DNA of 64,000 bases, taken from the NCBI GenBank assembly GCA_017312345.1, contig BLAA01000001.1, positions 496,001-560,000 of the forward strand. The letters run 5' to 3'. This document shows, piece by piece, positions 8,299 through 16,890 of the stretch. The notes beneath the pieces were generated by a model. The model did no database searches and was not told the DNA's origin. It worked only from the letters and a program-made list of their open reading frames with translations. Position numbers and translations under genes: made by a program. Source of the stretch: Candidatus Denitrolinea symbiosum. GTDB lineage: Bacteria; Chloroflexota; Anaerolineae; Anaerolineales; Villigracilaceae. Numbering within the stretch: the stretch's first letter is position 1; every line of letters begins with the position of its first letter.

Positions 8299-9233
8299 TT
8301 TTCACCTGCCTGCAACGCAAAATAGATGTCTTCCAGCGTGTAATCGCGCGGGATTACCTTGAGAATCGGGACATTTTCCCGCGCCAAAGCCGCCACCACC
8401 TGCGGGATGATTTCCTCCGCCTCGACTTGAACCGCCAGCGTCTCCTTCTCCGCCTGGACATGTCTCACGCCGCCCAAGGCCTGGATCCTGGCTGAGGCCG
8501 ATTCCGCCGACGCGCCCTCGAACAGGCGGATATCTACCCAGGTCACGGGCCACAACTTGCGCGCCAACTCCTTCAGGCTGCCCAGCGCCAAAATGCGCCC
8601 TTTGTTCAGCACCGCCACGCGGTCGCACAGGCGCTGCGCTTCGAGCAGGTTATGGGTCGCCAGCAGGATGGTCTGCCCGTTTTGGCGTCCCAGGTCGGCG
8701 ATCAGCGCGTTGACGTGCTGCGCGGCTTCAGGGTCGAGTCCGCTGGTCGGCTCGTCGAGGAAGAGCAGCGGCGGTTTGTGGATGAGCGCCCGGGCGAGGG
8801 CCAGTCTCTGCTTCATGCCCTTACTGTAGGTCTCCACCTTGTCTTTGGCGCGGTCTTGCAAGCCGAAGAAGGCCAGCATTTCCAAAACGCGGGGTTTCAG
8901 GTCCGCTTCGGGGATGCCCGCCAGGGTTGCGAAGAAGGCGAGGTTCTCGTAAGCCGAGAGCCGCTTGTAGAGCGCGGGAGTCTCCGTCAGCACGCCGGTT
9001 TTCTGGCGGACGCGCGGGCCGTCCGAAGCAGGATCCAGCCCGAAGACGCGCGCCGAACCGCCGCTCGGAGGCAGGATCCCGTTCAGCAGGCGGACAGTGG
9101 TCGTCTTGCCGGCGCCGTTCGGGCCGAGCAGTCCGAAGACCTCGCCCGGTTTCACGTGAAACGTCATCCCGTCCACGGCGCGGTTCGCGCCGAAGACGCG
9201 TTCCAGGCCCTCGACTTCAACGATGTCAGTCAT
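8295..9233 (-). CDS. ABC transporter ATP-binding protein (ABC-2/CcmA-like)
   Basis: A 312-residue ATPase partner of the following permease. Visible motifs: Walker A GPNGAGKTT (37-45), signature YSKGMKQRLALARAL, Walker B LLFLDEPTSGLDP, and an H-loop ATHNL. The C-terminal 80 residues match the accessory domain of this subfamily. The start at 9233 (MTDIVEVEGL) is chosen because it overlaps the sdpI-like stop by 4 bp; an open frame runs upstream to 9428 but is non-native in composition. The codons for FHVK coincide with the palindrome of a parS site (9148-9163). Confidence 0.9.
   Translation of the reverse strand: MTDIVEVEGLERVFGANRAVDGMTFHVKPGEVFGLLGPNGAGKTTTVRLLNGILPPSGGSARVFGLDPASDGPRVRQKTGVLTETPALYKRLSAYENLAFFATLAGIPEADLKPRVLEMLAFFGLQDRAKDKVETYSKGMKQRLALARALIHKPPLLFLDEPTSGLDPEAAQHVNALIADLGRQNGQTILLATHNLLEAQRLCDRVAVLNKGRILALGSLKELARKLWPVTWVDIRLFEGASAESASARIQALGGVRHVQAEKETLAVQVEAEEIIPQVVAALARENVPILKVIPRDYTLEDIYFALQAGEK
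9148..9163. other. Putative parS site 1 (ParB binding)
   Basis: GGTTTCACGTGAAACG contains the perfect 14-bp palindrome GTTTCACGTGAAAC of the bacterial parS consensus (TGTTTCACGTGAAACA, 14 of 16 bases). It lies inside the ABC ATPase coding region. A second site is at 9912-9927. parS sites cluster near chromosome origins. Confidence 0.85.
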
Positions 9234-9871
9234 GGGTTCTCCCGCCGCCAGAGAATATACGAGTAGACAATCGGCACAAAAGCGGCCGCCAGCAAGGCCG
9301 CCAGCATAAGCCAGACGCCCGCCTCGCCGAGGAAGGCGCTGACGATGGTGATCGCGCCCGCCAGCATGAACAGCTTCGCGCCGAGTTTGTGCGTCGCGTC
9401 CCAGACCGTTTCGCTGGAGAGCGTCCACGGCGTGCGGATGCCGATGAAGAAGTTGCGTTTGGCCTTGCCCGTCATATAGCCCACGCCGACGAACAGCAAG
9501 CCGACGATCGGCAGCAGCGCGTAGGTCATGTTGAATTGGTAGCCGAGCGCGGCGGCCAGGATCAGTCCGAAGACCAAGAACATGTACGCCGTAAAAGCCA
9601 CGATGAATCCGTTGAAAATGCCGAGGAATTTGGCGATGTTGGCTTTGAGCGGGTCAATCTGCGGGATGACCAGAAACAGCGGCAGCAGGACGATCGTCAT
9701 GATCGGCACGAGGAACACGCCCCAGAATTTGGACATGTAGCCGTCCACCTCCCCCGCCGCGTTCCAGTGCGAGGGCATGGGGTCGGGCAGGCGGGCGTAC
9801 AGGACGGCGGCGGCAAAGAGCATGACCGCGACCAGGCAAAGCGAAACAATGACGGATGTTTTAGTGGACAT
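9230..9871 (-). CDS. SdpI/DUF1648 family membrane protein
   Basis: A 213-residue membrane protein. Residues 5-60 form a DUF1648 unit (PDPMPSHWNAAGEVDGYMSK), and the C-terminal half has the SdpI signature GIRTPWTLSSETVWDATHKLG. In Bacillus, SdpI gives immunity to the SdpC killing toxin and acts as a signal receptor; whether this protein does so is unknown. The start at 9871 has an excellent ribosome site (AAAAGGAGAAAA). It sits between a slipin gene and an ABC transporter under a GntR regulator, in keeping with a membrane-protection operon. Confidence 0.85.
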   Translation of the reverse strand: MSTKTSVIVSLCLVAVMLFAAAVLYARLPDPMPSHWNAAGEVDGYMSKFWGVFLVPIMTIVLLPLFLVIPQIDPLKANIAKFLGIFNGFIVAFTAYMFLVFGLILAAALGYQFNMTYALLPIVGLLFVGVGYMTGKAKRNFFIGIRTPWTLSSETVWDATHKLGAKLFMLAGAITIVSAFLGEAGVWLMLAALLAAAFVPIVYSYILWRRENP

Positions 9872-9911
9872 TTTTCTCCTTTTGCGGGGCGGAACGCCAT
9901 TCCGCCTCGCA

Positions 9912-9927
9912 TGTTTCACGTGAAACG
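9912..9927. other. Putative parS site 2 (ParB binding)
   Basis: TGTTTCACGTGAAACG matches 15 of 16 bases of the parS consensus, with the full 14-bp palindrome. It is intergenic, between the sdpI-like gene and the end of the slipin gene (9930), about 760 bp from site 1. Confidence 0.9.
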
Positions 9928-9929
9928 GA

Positions 9930-10862
9930 CTATTTCTCCGCCGGCAGGTTTTGCTGCGCCATCGAGACCACGCCGCTGATCCCGCCGAGGTTCATCGTAT
10001 CCACCGCGGACGAGGGGACGATGACCAGCGCGCCCTTTTCCTTGAGTCCCTCGAAGAGCATGTTCATGGCGCGCAGGTGCAGCGCGGTGGGATTGTTCTG
10101 GTAGGCCCGCGAGGCCTCGGCGAACGATTCGGCGATCTGCTTCTCGGATTCGCCGAGGATGACGCGCGCCTGGCGCTCGCGTTCGGCCTGCGCCTGGCGG
10201 GACATGGCGTCCTCCAAATCCTGCGGGATGACGATGTCGCGGATCTCCACCGATTGGACGGTCACGCCCCAGGGCGTGGTGCGCTCGTCAATCACCTGCT
10301 GGAGTTCCTTGTCGATCACGCTGCGCCCGACGAGGATGTCGGCCAGCATCATGCGCCCGGTGATGTCGCGCAGGGCGGTCTGGGCGGCCCAGTCCACGGC
10401 GGCGCGGTAATCTTCCACTTCGAGGGCGGCCTTTTCCGCGTCCCAGACGACCCAGAACAGCACCGCGTCCACGTCCACGGGGACGGTGTCCTTCGTCAGC
10501 GTCTTCTGCGCGGCGAAGGGTGTGACCATCACGCGGTGGTCTATCCACGAGGGGATGGCGTCCACGATGGGGACGATCCAGAACAGGCCGGGGCCGGCCA
10601 GTTTGTGGAATTTTCCCAGCCGCAGGACGACCGCCTTCTCCCACTGCGAGGCGATCTTGAGCGCGAACAGGATGTAGACGGCGATCAGGGTCAGTCCCAG
10701 CGTATAAGTTCCAACCAGCCAATCGGGACCCTTTTCAGCCATAAGAGTCGCGCCGAGAACCGTCGCGATCATCAGGATGGCGAAGATCATGCCCGCAACG
10801 CCCGAAACGTGCGAGTTGGCTTTCTGGCTTTTTGACAGATCTTTCCTCGTTTTGATGTCCAT
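9930..10862 (-). CDS. Slipin / SPFH (band 7) membrane protein
   Basis: A 310-residue SPFH-domain protein. Two N-terminal membrane segments (about 20-40 and 46-68) precede the band-7 core: EKAVVLRLGKFHKLAGPGLFWIVP, then PVDVDAVLFWVVWDAEKA, and the coiled-coil entry SRQAQAERERQARVILGESEKQ. Proteins of this type organise membrane microdomains and often accompany stress or quality-control genes. The start at 10862 (MDIKTRKDL) has GGAGAATGAC upstream. It lies 11 bp after the GntR gene. Confidence 0.9.
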   Translation of the reverse strand: MDIKTRKDLSKSQKANSHVSGVAGMIFAILMIATVLGATLMAEKGPDWLVGTYTLGLTLIAVYILFALKIASQWEKAVVLRLGKFHKLAGPGLFWIVPIVDAIPSWIDHRVMVTPFAAQKTLTKDTVPVDVDAVLFWVVWDAEKAALEVEDYRAAVDWAAQTALRDITGRMMLADILVGRSVIDKELQQVIDERTTPWGVTVQSVEIRDIVIPQDLEDAMSRQAQAERERQARVILGESEKQIAESFAEASRAYQNNPTALHLRAMNMLFEGLKEKGALVIVPSSAVDTMNLGGISGVVSMAQQNLPAEK

Positions 10863-10873
10863 GTCATTCTCCT

Positions 10874-11290
10874 TTATTTTTCGAGATCCTGCGTTTCTTT
10901 CCAAACTTTGAGCTGCTCGCCGACCATCTGGCGGATTTCCGCCTGCGAGAAGTCCAGGCGGAACGCCTCTTCAAGGAAGCGGCGCGTCAAGCCTTCGAGC
11001 GCTTCGCGCCGCAGTCTTTCCGTCACTTTCGGCGGCGGGGTTTCGGTGATGTAGGTGCCGCGTCCCTGCTGCGTGGAGATGATGCGCGCTTCGTCCAGAA
11101 TTCGATAGGCGCGCGCCACGGTGTTGAAGTTGACGCGCAACTCCTCCGCCAGCGCCCGCACGGTGGGGAGTTGGTCGCCCGGTTTCAGGATTCCGCCCGC
11201 GGCCTGCGCCTGGATCTGGTTGACGATCTGAACGTAGATCGGCAAGCCGGAACGGAAGTCAATTTGAAGCGCCAGTTTGTTGTTTGCCAT
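10874..11290 (-). CDS. GntR-family regulator, YtrA type
   Basis: A 138-residue regulator. Residues 12-80 form the winged helix typical of GntR proteins (GLPIYVQIVNQIQ, PGDQLPTVRALAEELRVNFNTVARAYRILDEA, QQGRGTYI). Only a short C-terminal helical tail follows, as in the YtrA subfamily, which usually controls its own ABC-transporter operon. Here it heads slipin, SdpI-like, ATPase, permease, DUF4177 and YhfC-like genes. Three direct copies of a (A/T)TGTATC-like word precede the gene (11292-11342) and are candidate operators. Confidence 0.9.
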   Translation of the reverse strand: MANNKLALQIDFRSGLPIYVQIVNQIQAQAAGGILKPGDQLPTVRALAEELRVNFNTVARAYRILDEARIISTQQGRGTYITETPPPKVTERLRREALEGLTRRFLEEAFRLDFSQAEIRQMVGEQLKVWKETQDLEK

Positions 11291-11291
11291 G

Positions 11292-11342
11292 AAATGTATC
11301 TTTGTACGTTTGTAATAATTGTATCAATGTCTCAATTGTATC
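11292..11342. promoter_or_regulatory. Candidate GntR operator region
   Basis: AAATGTATC (11292-11300), AATTGTATC (11317-11325) and AATTGTATC (11334-11342) are direct repeats in the AT-rich stretch upstream of the GntR gene and divergent to pdxS. The last two are 17 bp apart. Repeated words near a regulator's own start suggest autoregulation, but this is inference. Confidence 0.35.
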
Positions 11343-11513
11343 CGTCCCTGGAAATTTGTCAAGGGCGGACAAAGCCGCGGGCGGCGGGGCCGCCGTCCCG
11401 TTGGAAGGAGGCGGGGAGTCCGCCCGGCGTCTCCTCCTCATGGTAGAATTCCATTTGCACGATCCATCCATAATATAGGATACCGTCAAATAAGCGGGAT
11501 CAAGGAGTGTAAA

Positions 11514-12401
11514 ATGGAAGTCAAAACCGGAACCTGGGCCGAGAAAAAAGGTCTGGCGCAAATGTTAAAGGGCGGCGTCATCATGGACGTGGTGACGCCC
11601 GAACACGCCCGCATCGCCGAGGACGCCGGCGCCTGCGCGGTGATGGCGCTCGAACGCGTGCCGGCCGACATCCGCGCGAGCGGCGGCGTGGTCCGCATGT
11701 CGGACCCTGAACTGATTCTGAAGATCATGGATAGCGTGAGCATCCCCGTGATGGCGAAGTGCCGCATCGGGCATTTCGTCGAGGCGCAGATTCTCGAAGC
11801 GCTGGGCGTGGACTATATTGACGAGTCGGAAGTGCTGACGCCCGCCGACGAATCCAACCACATTTTGAAGCACAATTTCAAAGTCCCGTTCGTGTGCGGA
11901 TGCCGCAACCTCGGCGAGGCGCTGCGGCGACTGGGCGAAGGCGCGGCCATGATCCGCACGAAGGGCGAGGCCGGCACCGGCGACGTGGTCGAGGCGGTCC
12001 GTCACGCCCGCACCGTGCTGGGCGACATCCGCAAGTTGACCACGATGGCGGACGAGGAACTGATGCGCTATTCGAAGGAAATCGGCGCGCCGTACGAACT
12101 CGTCAAAGAGACGAAGGAACTCGGACGCATGCCGGTCGTCAATTTCGCGGCGGGCGGAGTGGCGACCCCCGCGGACGCGGCGCTGATGATGCAGCTCGGC
12201 GTGGACGGCGTCTTCGTCGGCTCGGGCATCTTCAAGAGCGGCAACCCCGCCAAGCGCGCCGCGGCCATCGTCAAAGCCGTGACGCATTACCAGGACGCGT
12301 CCATCCTCGCGGAGGTCAGCAAGAACCTCGGCGAGGCGATGGTCGGGCGCAACATTTCGCAGATGCCCGAAGAAGAAAAGATCGCGGGCCGCGGCTGGTA
12401 A
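11514..12401 (+). CDS. pdxS: Pyridoxal 5'-phosphate synthase subunit PdxS
   Basis: A 295-residue (beta/alpha)8 barrel that makes pyridoxal phosphate from ribose 5-phosphate, glyceraldehyde 3-phosphate and ammonia supplied by PdxT. The catalytic lysines are in place: K82 in MAKCRIGH and K150 just before the phosphate loop GEAGTGDV (151-158). D25 (IMDVV) is the conserved acid. The start at 11514 gives the standard N-terminus and is preceded by AAGGAG. pdxT begins 9 bp after the stop codon. Confidence 0.97.
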   Translation: MEVKTGTWAEKKGLAQMLKGGVIMDVVTPEHARIAEDAGACAVMALERVPADIRASGGVVRMSDPELILKIMDSVSIPVMAKCRIGHFVEAQILEALGVDYIDESEVLTPADESNHILKHNFKVPFVCGCRNLGEALRRLGEGAAMIRTKGEAGTGDVVEAVRHARTVLGDIRKLTTMADEELMRYSKEIGAPYELVKETKELGRMPVVNFAAGGVATPADAALMMQLGVDGVFVGSGIFKSGNPAKRAAAIVKAVTHYQDASILAEVSKNLGEAMVGRNISQMPEEEKIAGRGW

Positions 12402-12410
12402 TTGCGACGC

Positions 12411-12989
12411 ATGAAAATCGGAGTCCTCGCCCTTCAGGGCGACTTTGCGGAACACATCGCCATGCTCAGGCGCGTCGGCGCGGAGGCTGTGGAGGTGCGC
12501 CTGCCCGGTCACCTCGACGGCCTGCACGGGCTCGTCATCCCCGGCGGGGAGTCGACGACCATCGGCAAGCTGGCCGTTGATTTCGAATTGATGGAGCCGC
12601 TGCGCGAGTTCGGAAAAAGACGCGCTGTCTGGGGGACCTGCGCCGGCATGATCTTTCTCTCGAAGGACGCCGGGCGCGACCAACCCCTGCTGGGCCTCAT
12701 GGACATCGTCGTCCAGCGGAACGCGTTCGGGCGCCAGGTCGACTCGTTCGAAGCGGACCTCGACATCCCCGAACTCAAGCGCGCCACAGGCTCGGACGCG
12801 CCGTTCCACGCGGTCTTCATCCGCGCGCCGATCATCGAATCGGTGAGCGGCGAGGCGCGGATCCTCGCCTCGGCCCCCGACGGGAGGATCGTCGCCGCCC
12901 AACAGGGACGCCTGCTCGCGACCTCCTTCCATCCCGAACTCACAGACGACACGCGCTTCCACGAATACTTCCTGTCGCTGGCGGGTTAA
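12411..12989 (+). CDS. pdxT: Pyridoxal 5'-phosphate synthase glutaminase PdxT
   Basis: A 192-residue class-I glutaminase that hydrolyses glutamine and channels ammonia to PdxS. Motifs: GGEST (45-49), nucleophile C78 in WGTCAGM, and the H174-E176 pair in SFHPELT. The start at 12411 ([15 protein letters not shown]) is the usual family start; a TTG three codons upstream is also in frame. It forms an operon with pdxS and the GNAT-like gene. Confidence 0.97.
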   Translation: MKIGVLALQGDFAEHIAMLRRVGAEAVEVRLPGHLDGLHGLVIPGGESTTIGKLAVDFELMEPLREFGKRRAVWGTCAGMIFLSKDAGRDQPLLGLMDIVVQRNAFGRQVDSFEADLDIPELKRATGSDAPFHAVFIRAPIIESVSGEARILASAPDGRIVAAQQGRLLATSFHPELTDDTRFHEYFLSLAG

Positions 12990-12991
12990 CC

Positions 12992-13975
12992 GTGAACATC
13001 CGCCCTCTCGACCTGCTCGACCTCCCCATCCTGTCGCGCTATCGCAACGAGGCCCTCCTCCTCGATTCCACGCGGGCGTTGACGCGCGGCAACCCGCTCA
13101 GCGCGGCGGGCTTCCTCTCGCATTTCAATCCCGCCCGACACATCTACACCGCCATCGCAAAAGAGGATGGGGACTCCCTGCTCGGATGCGTGATCCACGC
13201 CCCCGACGAGACCTTCGCCCGACTCCTCTACCTCGCCCCGTCCCCGCTTCTGACTCACCCCGGGCTGGCCGCGCTCATCGAGAATCTCTCCGCCCAGGCC
13301 GGGACGTGGGGCGCGTTCCAGGTCGTCGCCGAGGTGGACGAGACCAGCGAGGCCTTCCCCGCGCTGCGCAATTCGGGATTCGCCGTCTACGCGTGGCAGC
13401 GGGTGTGGGACCTTTCCTCCATCGCGGAGGCCGCAGCCGGGTCGGGTTGGACGCGTACCCGCGAGGCAGACCTGCCCGCCATCCAAAGTCTGTATCACCA
13501 GATCGTCCCGCCTCTTTTGCAGGCGGTCGAATCCATGCCGCGCCGCGCCGAGGGATTCGTCTGCGGCGAAGGGACGCGGCATCACGTCCAGGTCTCGCAC
13601 GGAGCGGCGGGCGTCATGCTGATCCCGCTCATCCATCCCGATTCCGAACGCGCCGGAGAGCGCCTCGCGTCCCTGCTCGGATCATTGCCCGCCCGCGGGA
13701 CGCGTCCCGTGTATTTGCGCGTGCGCTCGTACCAGGCCTGGCTCGAACCCGCGCTGGCAGACCTGGGCGCGCGGGCGGGAGAGCGCCAGGCCGTGATGGT
13801 GAAACATTTGACGCGCCGCATCAAGGACGAGGAGACGGTGAAAGCCGTCCGCCCCGCGGGCGCGAGCGTGCAGCCCTCGCGGATGAGCCGCGCCGAGACC
13901 GGGGAAGTCAGCGGGGTTTCGCAAAAACCAGCAGCGAATATCCCCCCAGAATCCTCGCCGCGAGGCGCGGGCTGA
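12992..13975 (+). CDS. GNAT-like hypothetical protein
   Basis: A 327-residue protein starting at GTG 12992, 2 bp after pdxT. The N-terminus (MNIRPLDLLDLPILSRYRNEALLLD) and the segment AFPALRNSGFAVYAWQRVW resemble acetyltransferase-fold (GNAT) proteins, possibly two tandem half-domains. A clear acetyl-CoA loop (Q/RxxGxG/A) was not found. The last 40 residues are low-complexity and may be disordered. Tight linkage to pdxST suggests co-transcription, but no functional link to vitamin B6 can be shown. Confidence 0.6.
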   Translation: MNIRPLDLLDLPILSRYRNEALLLDSTRALTRGNPLSAAGFLSHFNPARHIYTAIAKEDGDSLLGCVIHAPDETFARLLYLAPSPLLTHPGLAALIENLSAQAGTWGAFQVVAEVDETSEAFPALRNSGFAVYAWQRVWDLSSIAEAAAGSGWTRTREADLPAIQSLYHQIVPPLLQAVESMPRRAEGFVCGEGTRHHVQVSHGAAGVMLIPLIHPDSERAGERLASLLGSLPARGTRPVYLRVRSYQAWLEPALADLGARAGERQAVMVKHLTRRIKDEETVKAVRPAGASVQPSRMSRAETGEVSGVSQKPAANIPPESSPRGAG

Positions 13976-14600
13976 ACTTTCCGAGAACGCGGCGCGGCAG
14001 GTTGGCGAGGACGGTCCGCAGCCGCTTTTGATTCTTCTCCAACTCCAAACCGCCCGCGGTGAAAAACGAGTCGAGCGTTTCGTAGCCCGTATCTTTCAAA
14101 ACCGCCAGCGCGGTCTCCGCGGTGAACATATGCAAATGCCCGACGCCGTAACGCGTCTTCATCAGGCGCGCCGGGCGCAGCAAACTCAGCGCCGACAGAT
14201 CGAGGGGGATGTGAAAAATAAACCGACTCGCGCGGCCGCGCAGTCTCTCCAAAAACGAAAGATAATCCGGCACATGCTCGAACACGTCAATGCACAGGAG
14301 CAAATCGAAGCGCTCCTCCGTCTCCAGCAGGTCGCCCAGCCTGAACTGCAACCGCTCCTTCGTCTTCGCCGAACAAATTTCATAGGCCTGCGGCGAAACT
14401 TCGTAGCCGAAAAAATTCGTCGCGGGCAATTCCGCGTGCAGGCGGTTCAAGATCTCGCCCGCGCCGCATCCGACCTCGCAAACCGTGGCGGGATTCAGAT
14501 TCTGCTTGCGGATCATCTTCAAAATCTGCGCGGCCTTCCACGGCGAATCCGCCGCGTGCCAGCGCGGATTCTTGTCAAGGTATTCGCCCGATTGATACAT
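13908..14600 (-). CDS. Class I SAM-dependent methyltransferase
   Basis: A 230-residue methyltransferase with motif I VCEVGCGAGEIL (about residues 36-47), the acidic post-I segment FGYEVSPQAYEI and the motif FDLLLCIDVFEHVPDYLSFL. The order matches Methyltransf_23-type enzymes that act on small molecules or glycans. The start at 14600 (MYQSGEY) is preferred because GGAG lies 6 nt before it; an ATG two codons upstream is too close. It follows two glycosyltransferases on the same strand and probably modifies the same glycan. Its 3' end overlaps the convergent GNAT-like gene by 68 bp. Confidence 0.85.
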   Translation of the reverse strand: MYQSGEYLDKNPRWHAADSPWKAAQILKMIRKQNLNPATVCEVGCGAGEILNRLHAELPATNFFGYEVSPQAYEICSAKTKERLQFRLGDLLETEERFDLLLCIDVFEHVPDYLSFLERLRGRASRFIFHIPLDLSALSLLRPARLMKTRYGVGHLHMFTAETALAVLKDTGYETLDSFFTAGGLELEKNQKRLRTVLANLPRRVLGKFSPRLAARILGGYSLLVFAKPR

Positions 14601-14618
14601 GTTCATCTCCAGGTAAGA

Positions 14619-14633
14619 CGAGATAACATCTCG
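14619..14633. repeat. Short palindrome CGAGAT-aac-ATCTCG
   Basis: Sibling of the palindrome at 7217-7235; the flanks (taaGAC... GCTCTAC) are also similar. It lies between the methyltransferase and glycosyltransferase genes. Confidence 0.5.
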
Positions 14634-14635
14634 CT

Positions 14636-15775
14636 CTACGATAAACTCTTCAACGCCCGCACAAACGCCTCGACCATCTTCTCGATATTGATCTCCTCGA
14701 CGACGATGCGGCGGGACTCTTCTCCCATCCTGCGGAGTCGACTCGCGTCCGACAACGCCTCGCGCGTGACCCGGACCAGCGCGCCGTAATCCTCGGGCGG
14801 GACCTGCCACCCGTTCCCCGCGCGGACGAGGTCGTCCTGGGTCCCGTCGCCCTTCGCCACGACGACGGGAAGTCCGTGCGCCATCGCCTCCTGCACGGCC
14901 AGCCCGCCCGTGCCGGGCAGGACGAAGAGATCAGCCGCGGCGAAATACGGGGTCAGCGACGCGCCGCGCTTCGCGCCGACAAACTCAGCGGCGGGACAGA
15001 CCTCGCGCGCCAGCGCCTCCAGCCTCGCGCGCTCGGGACCGTCGCCAACGACGATGAGCCGCGGCTTCGTTTCCATTTCCGCGCAGGCGCGCAGCAGCCA
15101 GTCCACGCGCTTGCGGGCTTGCAACCGTCCCACAAAAATGATCGCGGGCGGAACATTCGATGTTGAACGTTGAACGTTAAACGTTGGGCGCGGCGCGACA
15201 GCGTTATGCGCCACGAAAATCTTCTCGCGCGGAAAACCGAGCGCGGCATATTCGTCCGCGCCGCGTTGACTGTACGAGATCAACGCGTCGAACTGGCGGA
15301 TGAAGCGCGGCCATACCCCCCTCCGTCTCCCCCCATTTTCGGCGGAAATGAGGGAAGCGTCCCCGCGAGAGGAGGAGGGCGCGCCCAGTCCCCAGCCGAT
15401 CACTTTTCGTCCGCGCGCGTGCATCCACTTCACAGCGGACGGGGTCGCGAGGTAGCGCGGGTTCGCCTCCATGATGAGCGCGTCGGGATTCGTTTTCTCC
15501 AGCCAATCAATAAGCCCTCGCTGATAACAAAGATAGAAAGCCCCGTCAAATAGATGTAAATTCCGCGCGGGCACGCAATACGCAATACGCAATAACTCCG
15601 CCGACACGACCGCCTCCTCCTCCCTCGCCATCCCCGCGAAGAGACTCATCCCGCCCTCGCAGGCTCCCGCCAGCAGATCGAAAAACGGGACGCGGTACGC
15701 GGGCAGGACGCGCTGCTGCACCCCCAACCGTCCAGAAAACCGACCACTGATCACCGACAACTGTTCACTACTCAC
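14636..15775 (-). CDS. Glycosyltransferase, family 4-like (with repeat-derived inserts)
   Basis: A 379-residue GT-B glycosyltransferase. The C-terminal half has the GT4 features: AIIFVGRLQARKRVDWLLRA (nucleotide-binding start), VVGDGPERARLE, and the donor motif FVLPGTGGLAVQEAMAHGLPVV with the catalytic-type glutamate. The N-terminal half is the acceptor domain. Two inserts are repeat-encoded: GDASLISAENGGRRRGVW (palindrome at 15314-15365) and TFNVQRSTSNV (7-bp tandem at 15162-15185). Both keep the frame. The N-terminus itself (SEQLSVISGRFS) derives from another low-complexity repeat, so the true start may be a little downstream. Confidence 0.85.
   Translation of the reverse strand: MSSEQLSVISGRFSGRLGVQQRVLPAYRVPFFDLLAGACEGGMSLFAGMAREEEAVVSAELLRIAYCVPARNLHLFDGAFYLCYQRGLIDWLEKTNPDALIMEANPRYLATPSAVKWMHARGRKVIGWGLGAPSSSRGDASLISAENGGRRRGVWPRFIRQFDALISYSQRGADEYAALGFPREKIFVAHNAVAPRPTFNVQRSTSNVPPAIIFVGRLQARKRVDWLLRACAEMETKPRLIVVGDGPERARLEALAREVCPAAEFVGAKRGASLTPYFAAADLFVLPGTGGLAVQEAMAHGLPVVVAKGDGTQDDLVRAGNGWQVPPEDYGALVRVTREALSDASRLRRMGEESRRIVVEEINIEKMVEAFVRALKSLS
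15162..15185. repeat. 7-bp tandem repeat inside glycosyltransferase
   Basis: GTTGAAC, GTTGAAC, GTTAAAC and a partial fourth unit. Translated on the minus strand it yields FNVQRS-like peptide in a linker between two domains of the enzyme. Confidence 0.7.
15314..15365. repeat. CCCCCCTCCGTCTCCCCC palindromic element, copy 1
   Basis: The left arm ACCCCCCTCCGTCTCCCCCC (15315-15334) is intact; the right arm is degenerate. Related copies are at 38648-38703 in valS and 55010-55060 in cbiQ. All three lie in frame within coding regions. Confidence 0.7.
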
Positions 15776-15799
15776 CGCTCTCTACTCTCTGCTCTCTGC

Positions 15800-16825
15800 T
15801 CACTGCTCTCTATTCTCTTCTTCCAACAGCATCTTCACATACGCGTCCACCATCGCGTCCACGCCGAGCGCGGACTCGGCCCGCGCTCGCGCGGCCGCGC
15901 GGAAACGCGGCTGGTCGGACAGGAGCGCGTCCGCCGCATCCGCCAGCGCGGGGATGTCGGGCGGATCCAACTTCCACGGGTCGGCGCCGTACGGGACGAT
16001 GACGCCCGCGTCCGCGCCGACAAGTTCGCGCAGCGAGCCGCTGTCGAACCCCGCGACGGGCAGTCCGCAGGCCAGCGATTCGATCACCGAGTTTGGACAG
16101 GGCGGGTTGACCTCCGCCGAAAATAAAAAGTGGGAGGAGCGCGCCAGAAACGGGATCTGCTCGCGCGGCAGCGTGCCGAGGAAATTCACGGGGACTTTGC
16201 TGACTCGTTTCACCTTGCGCTGGGTCGCCTCGTCCACGCCGCCCGCCACGACGACCTCCACGCGCCGTTTTGCGGACAACTTCTCCGCCAGCGCAACGGC
16301 ATGGAAGAGTCCGCTGTCCAGCCCGCCTTTGAGATTCCCCTCCAGCAGCAACATGCGGACGCGGTCGGCGGGACGTTCGTGCGCGCCCTCGGGAGAGTAG
16401 GTTCGCAAATCCACGCCGTTGAGGATGACGGTCGCAGGCGCTTTAGCCGCGCCGTACCAAGCCTCCCACCACTTGCGGATGAACTGACTCTGGTAAACGA
16501 CGCGGTCCGCGAGATATTTTCGGATGAACGTTAAAACGAGGTTGCCGTATTCCGCGCGGAGCGTGTAGCGGACCCCCGTCCAGCGGACGCGCTGCACCCA
16601 GTTGACGCCGTCCAGCCGCTGGACGAGACGCGTCCCGCGGCGGCGCGCCCTCCGCAGCGGGAGCAGGCTGCGGGTCCCCGCGAGGACGAGCAGGGCGTCG
16701 GCGGGTTCGTCGGGATCGTTCGTCGTCTCGATGCCGCGGGCTGCGAGTCCCGCCTCGAATTTGAGTCGAAAGGAAGCCACGCCGCCCGTCCCCTCCACGC
16801 GCGGAAAAATGCAGATTTTGGGCAT
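15800..16825 (-). CDS. Glycosyltransferase, family 4-like
   Basis: A 341-residue GT-B enzyme. Visible features: the N-terminal strand MPKICIFPRVEGTGGVASF, acceptor-domain segment VVYQSQFIRKWWE, then VILNGVDLRTYSPEG and the donor-site region HFLFSAEVNPPCPNSVIESLACGLPVAGF with GSLRELV. The start at 16825 is chosen because the sequence further upstream is palindromic repeat DNA (16891-16954), although the frame stays open to 16972. It is the first gene of a leftward trio (GT, GT, methyltransferase) likely to build or decorate a surface polysaccharide. Confidence 0.85.
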   Translation of the reverse strand: MPKICIFPRVEGTGGVASFRLKFEAGLAARGIETTNDPDEPADALLVLAGTRSLLPLRRARRRGTRLVQRLDGVNWVQRVRWTGVRYTLRAEYGNLVLTFIRKYLADRVVYQSQFIRKWWEAWYGAAKAPATVILNGVDLRTYSPEGAHERPADRVRMLLLEGNLKGGLDSGLFHAVALAEKLSAKRRVEVVVAGGVDEATQRKVKRVSKVPVNFLGTLPREQIPFLARSSHFLFSAEVNPPCPNSVIESLACGLPVAGFDSGSLRELVGADAGVIVPYGADPWKLDPPDIPALADAADALLSDQPRFRAAARARAESALGVDAMVDAYVKMLLEEENREQ

Positions 16826-16890
16826 GGGGGTATTATACATTCCGACATGCAGGAATCCGAAAGTTCCAAAGCAAGAAAGCCTGAAACAGG

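Noticed and set aside
11565..12962. Long minus-strand open frame opposite pdxS-pdxT
   Set aside because: Shadow of two certain genes; high in H, R, D and A, with no domain.
14601..14810. N-terminal extension of the methyltransferase into the glycosyltransferase gene
   Set aside because: A ribosome site marks the start at 14600, and the extension is low-complexity.
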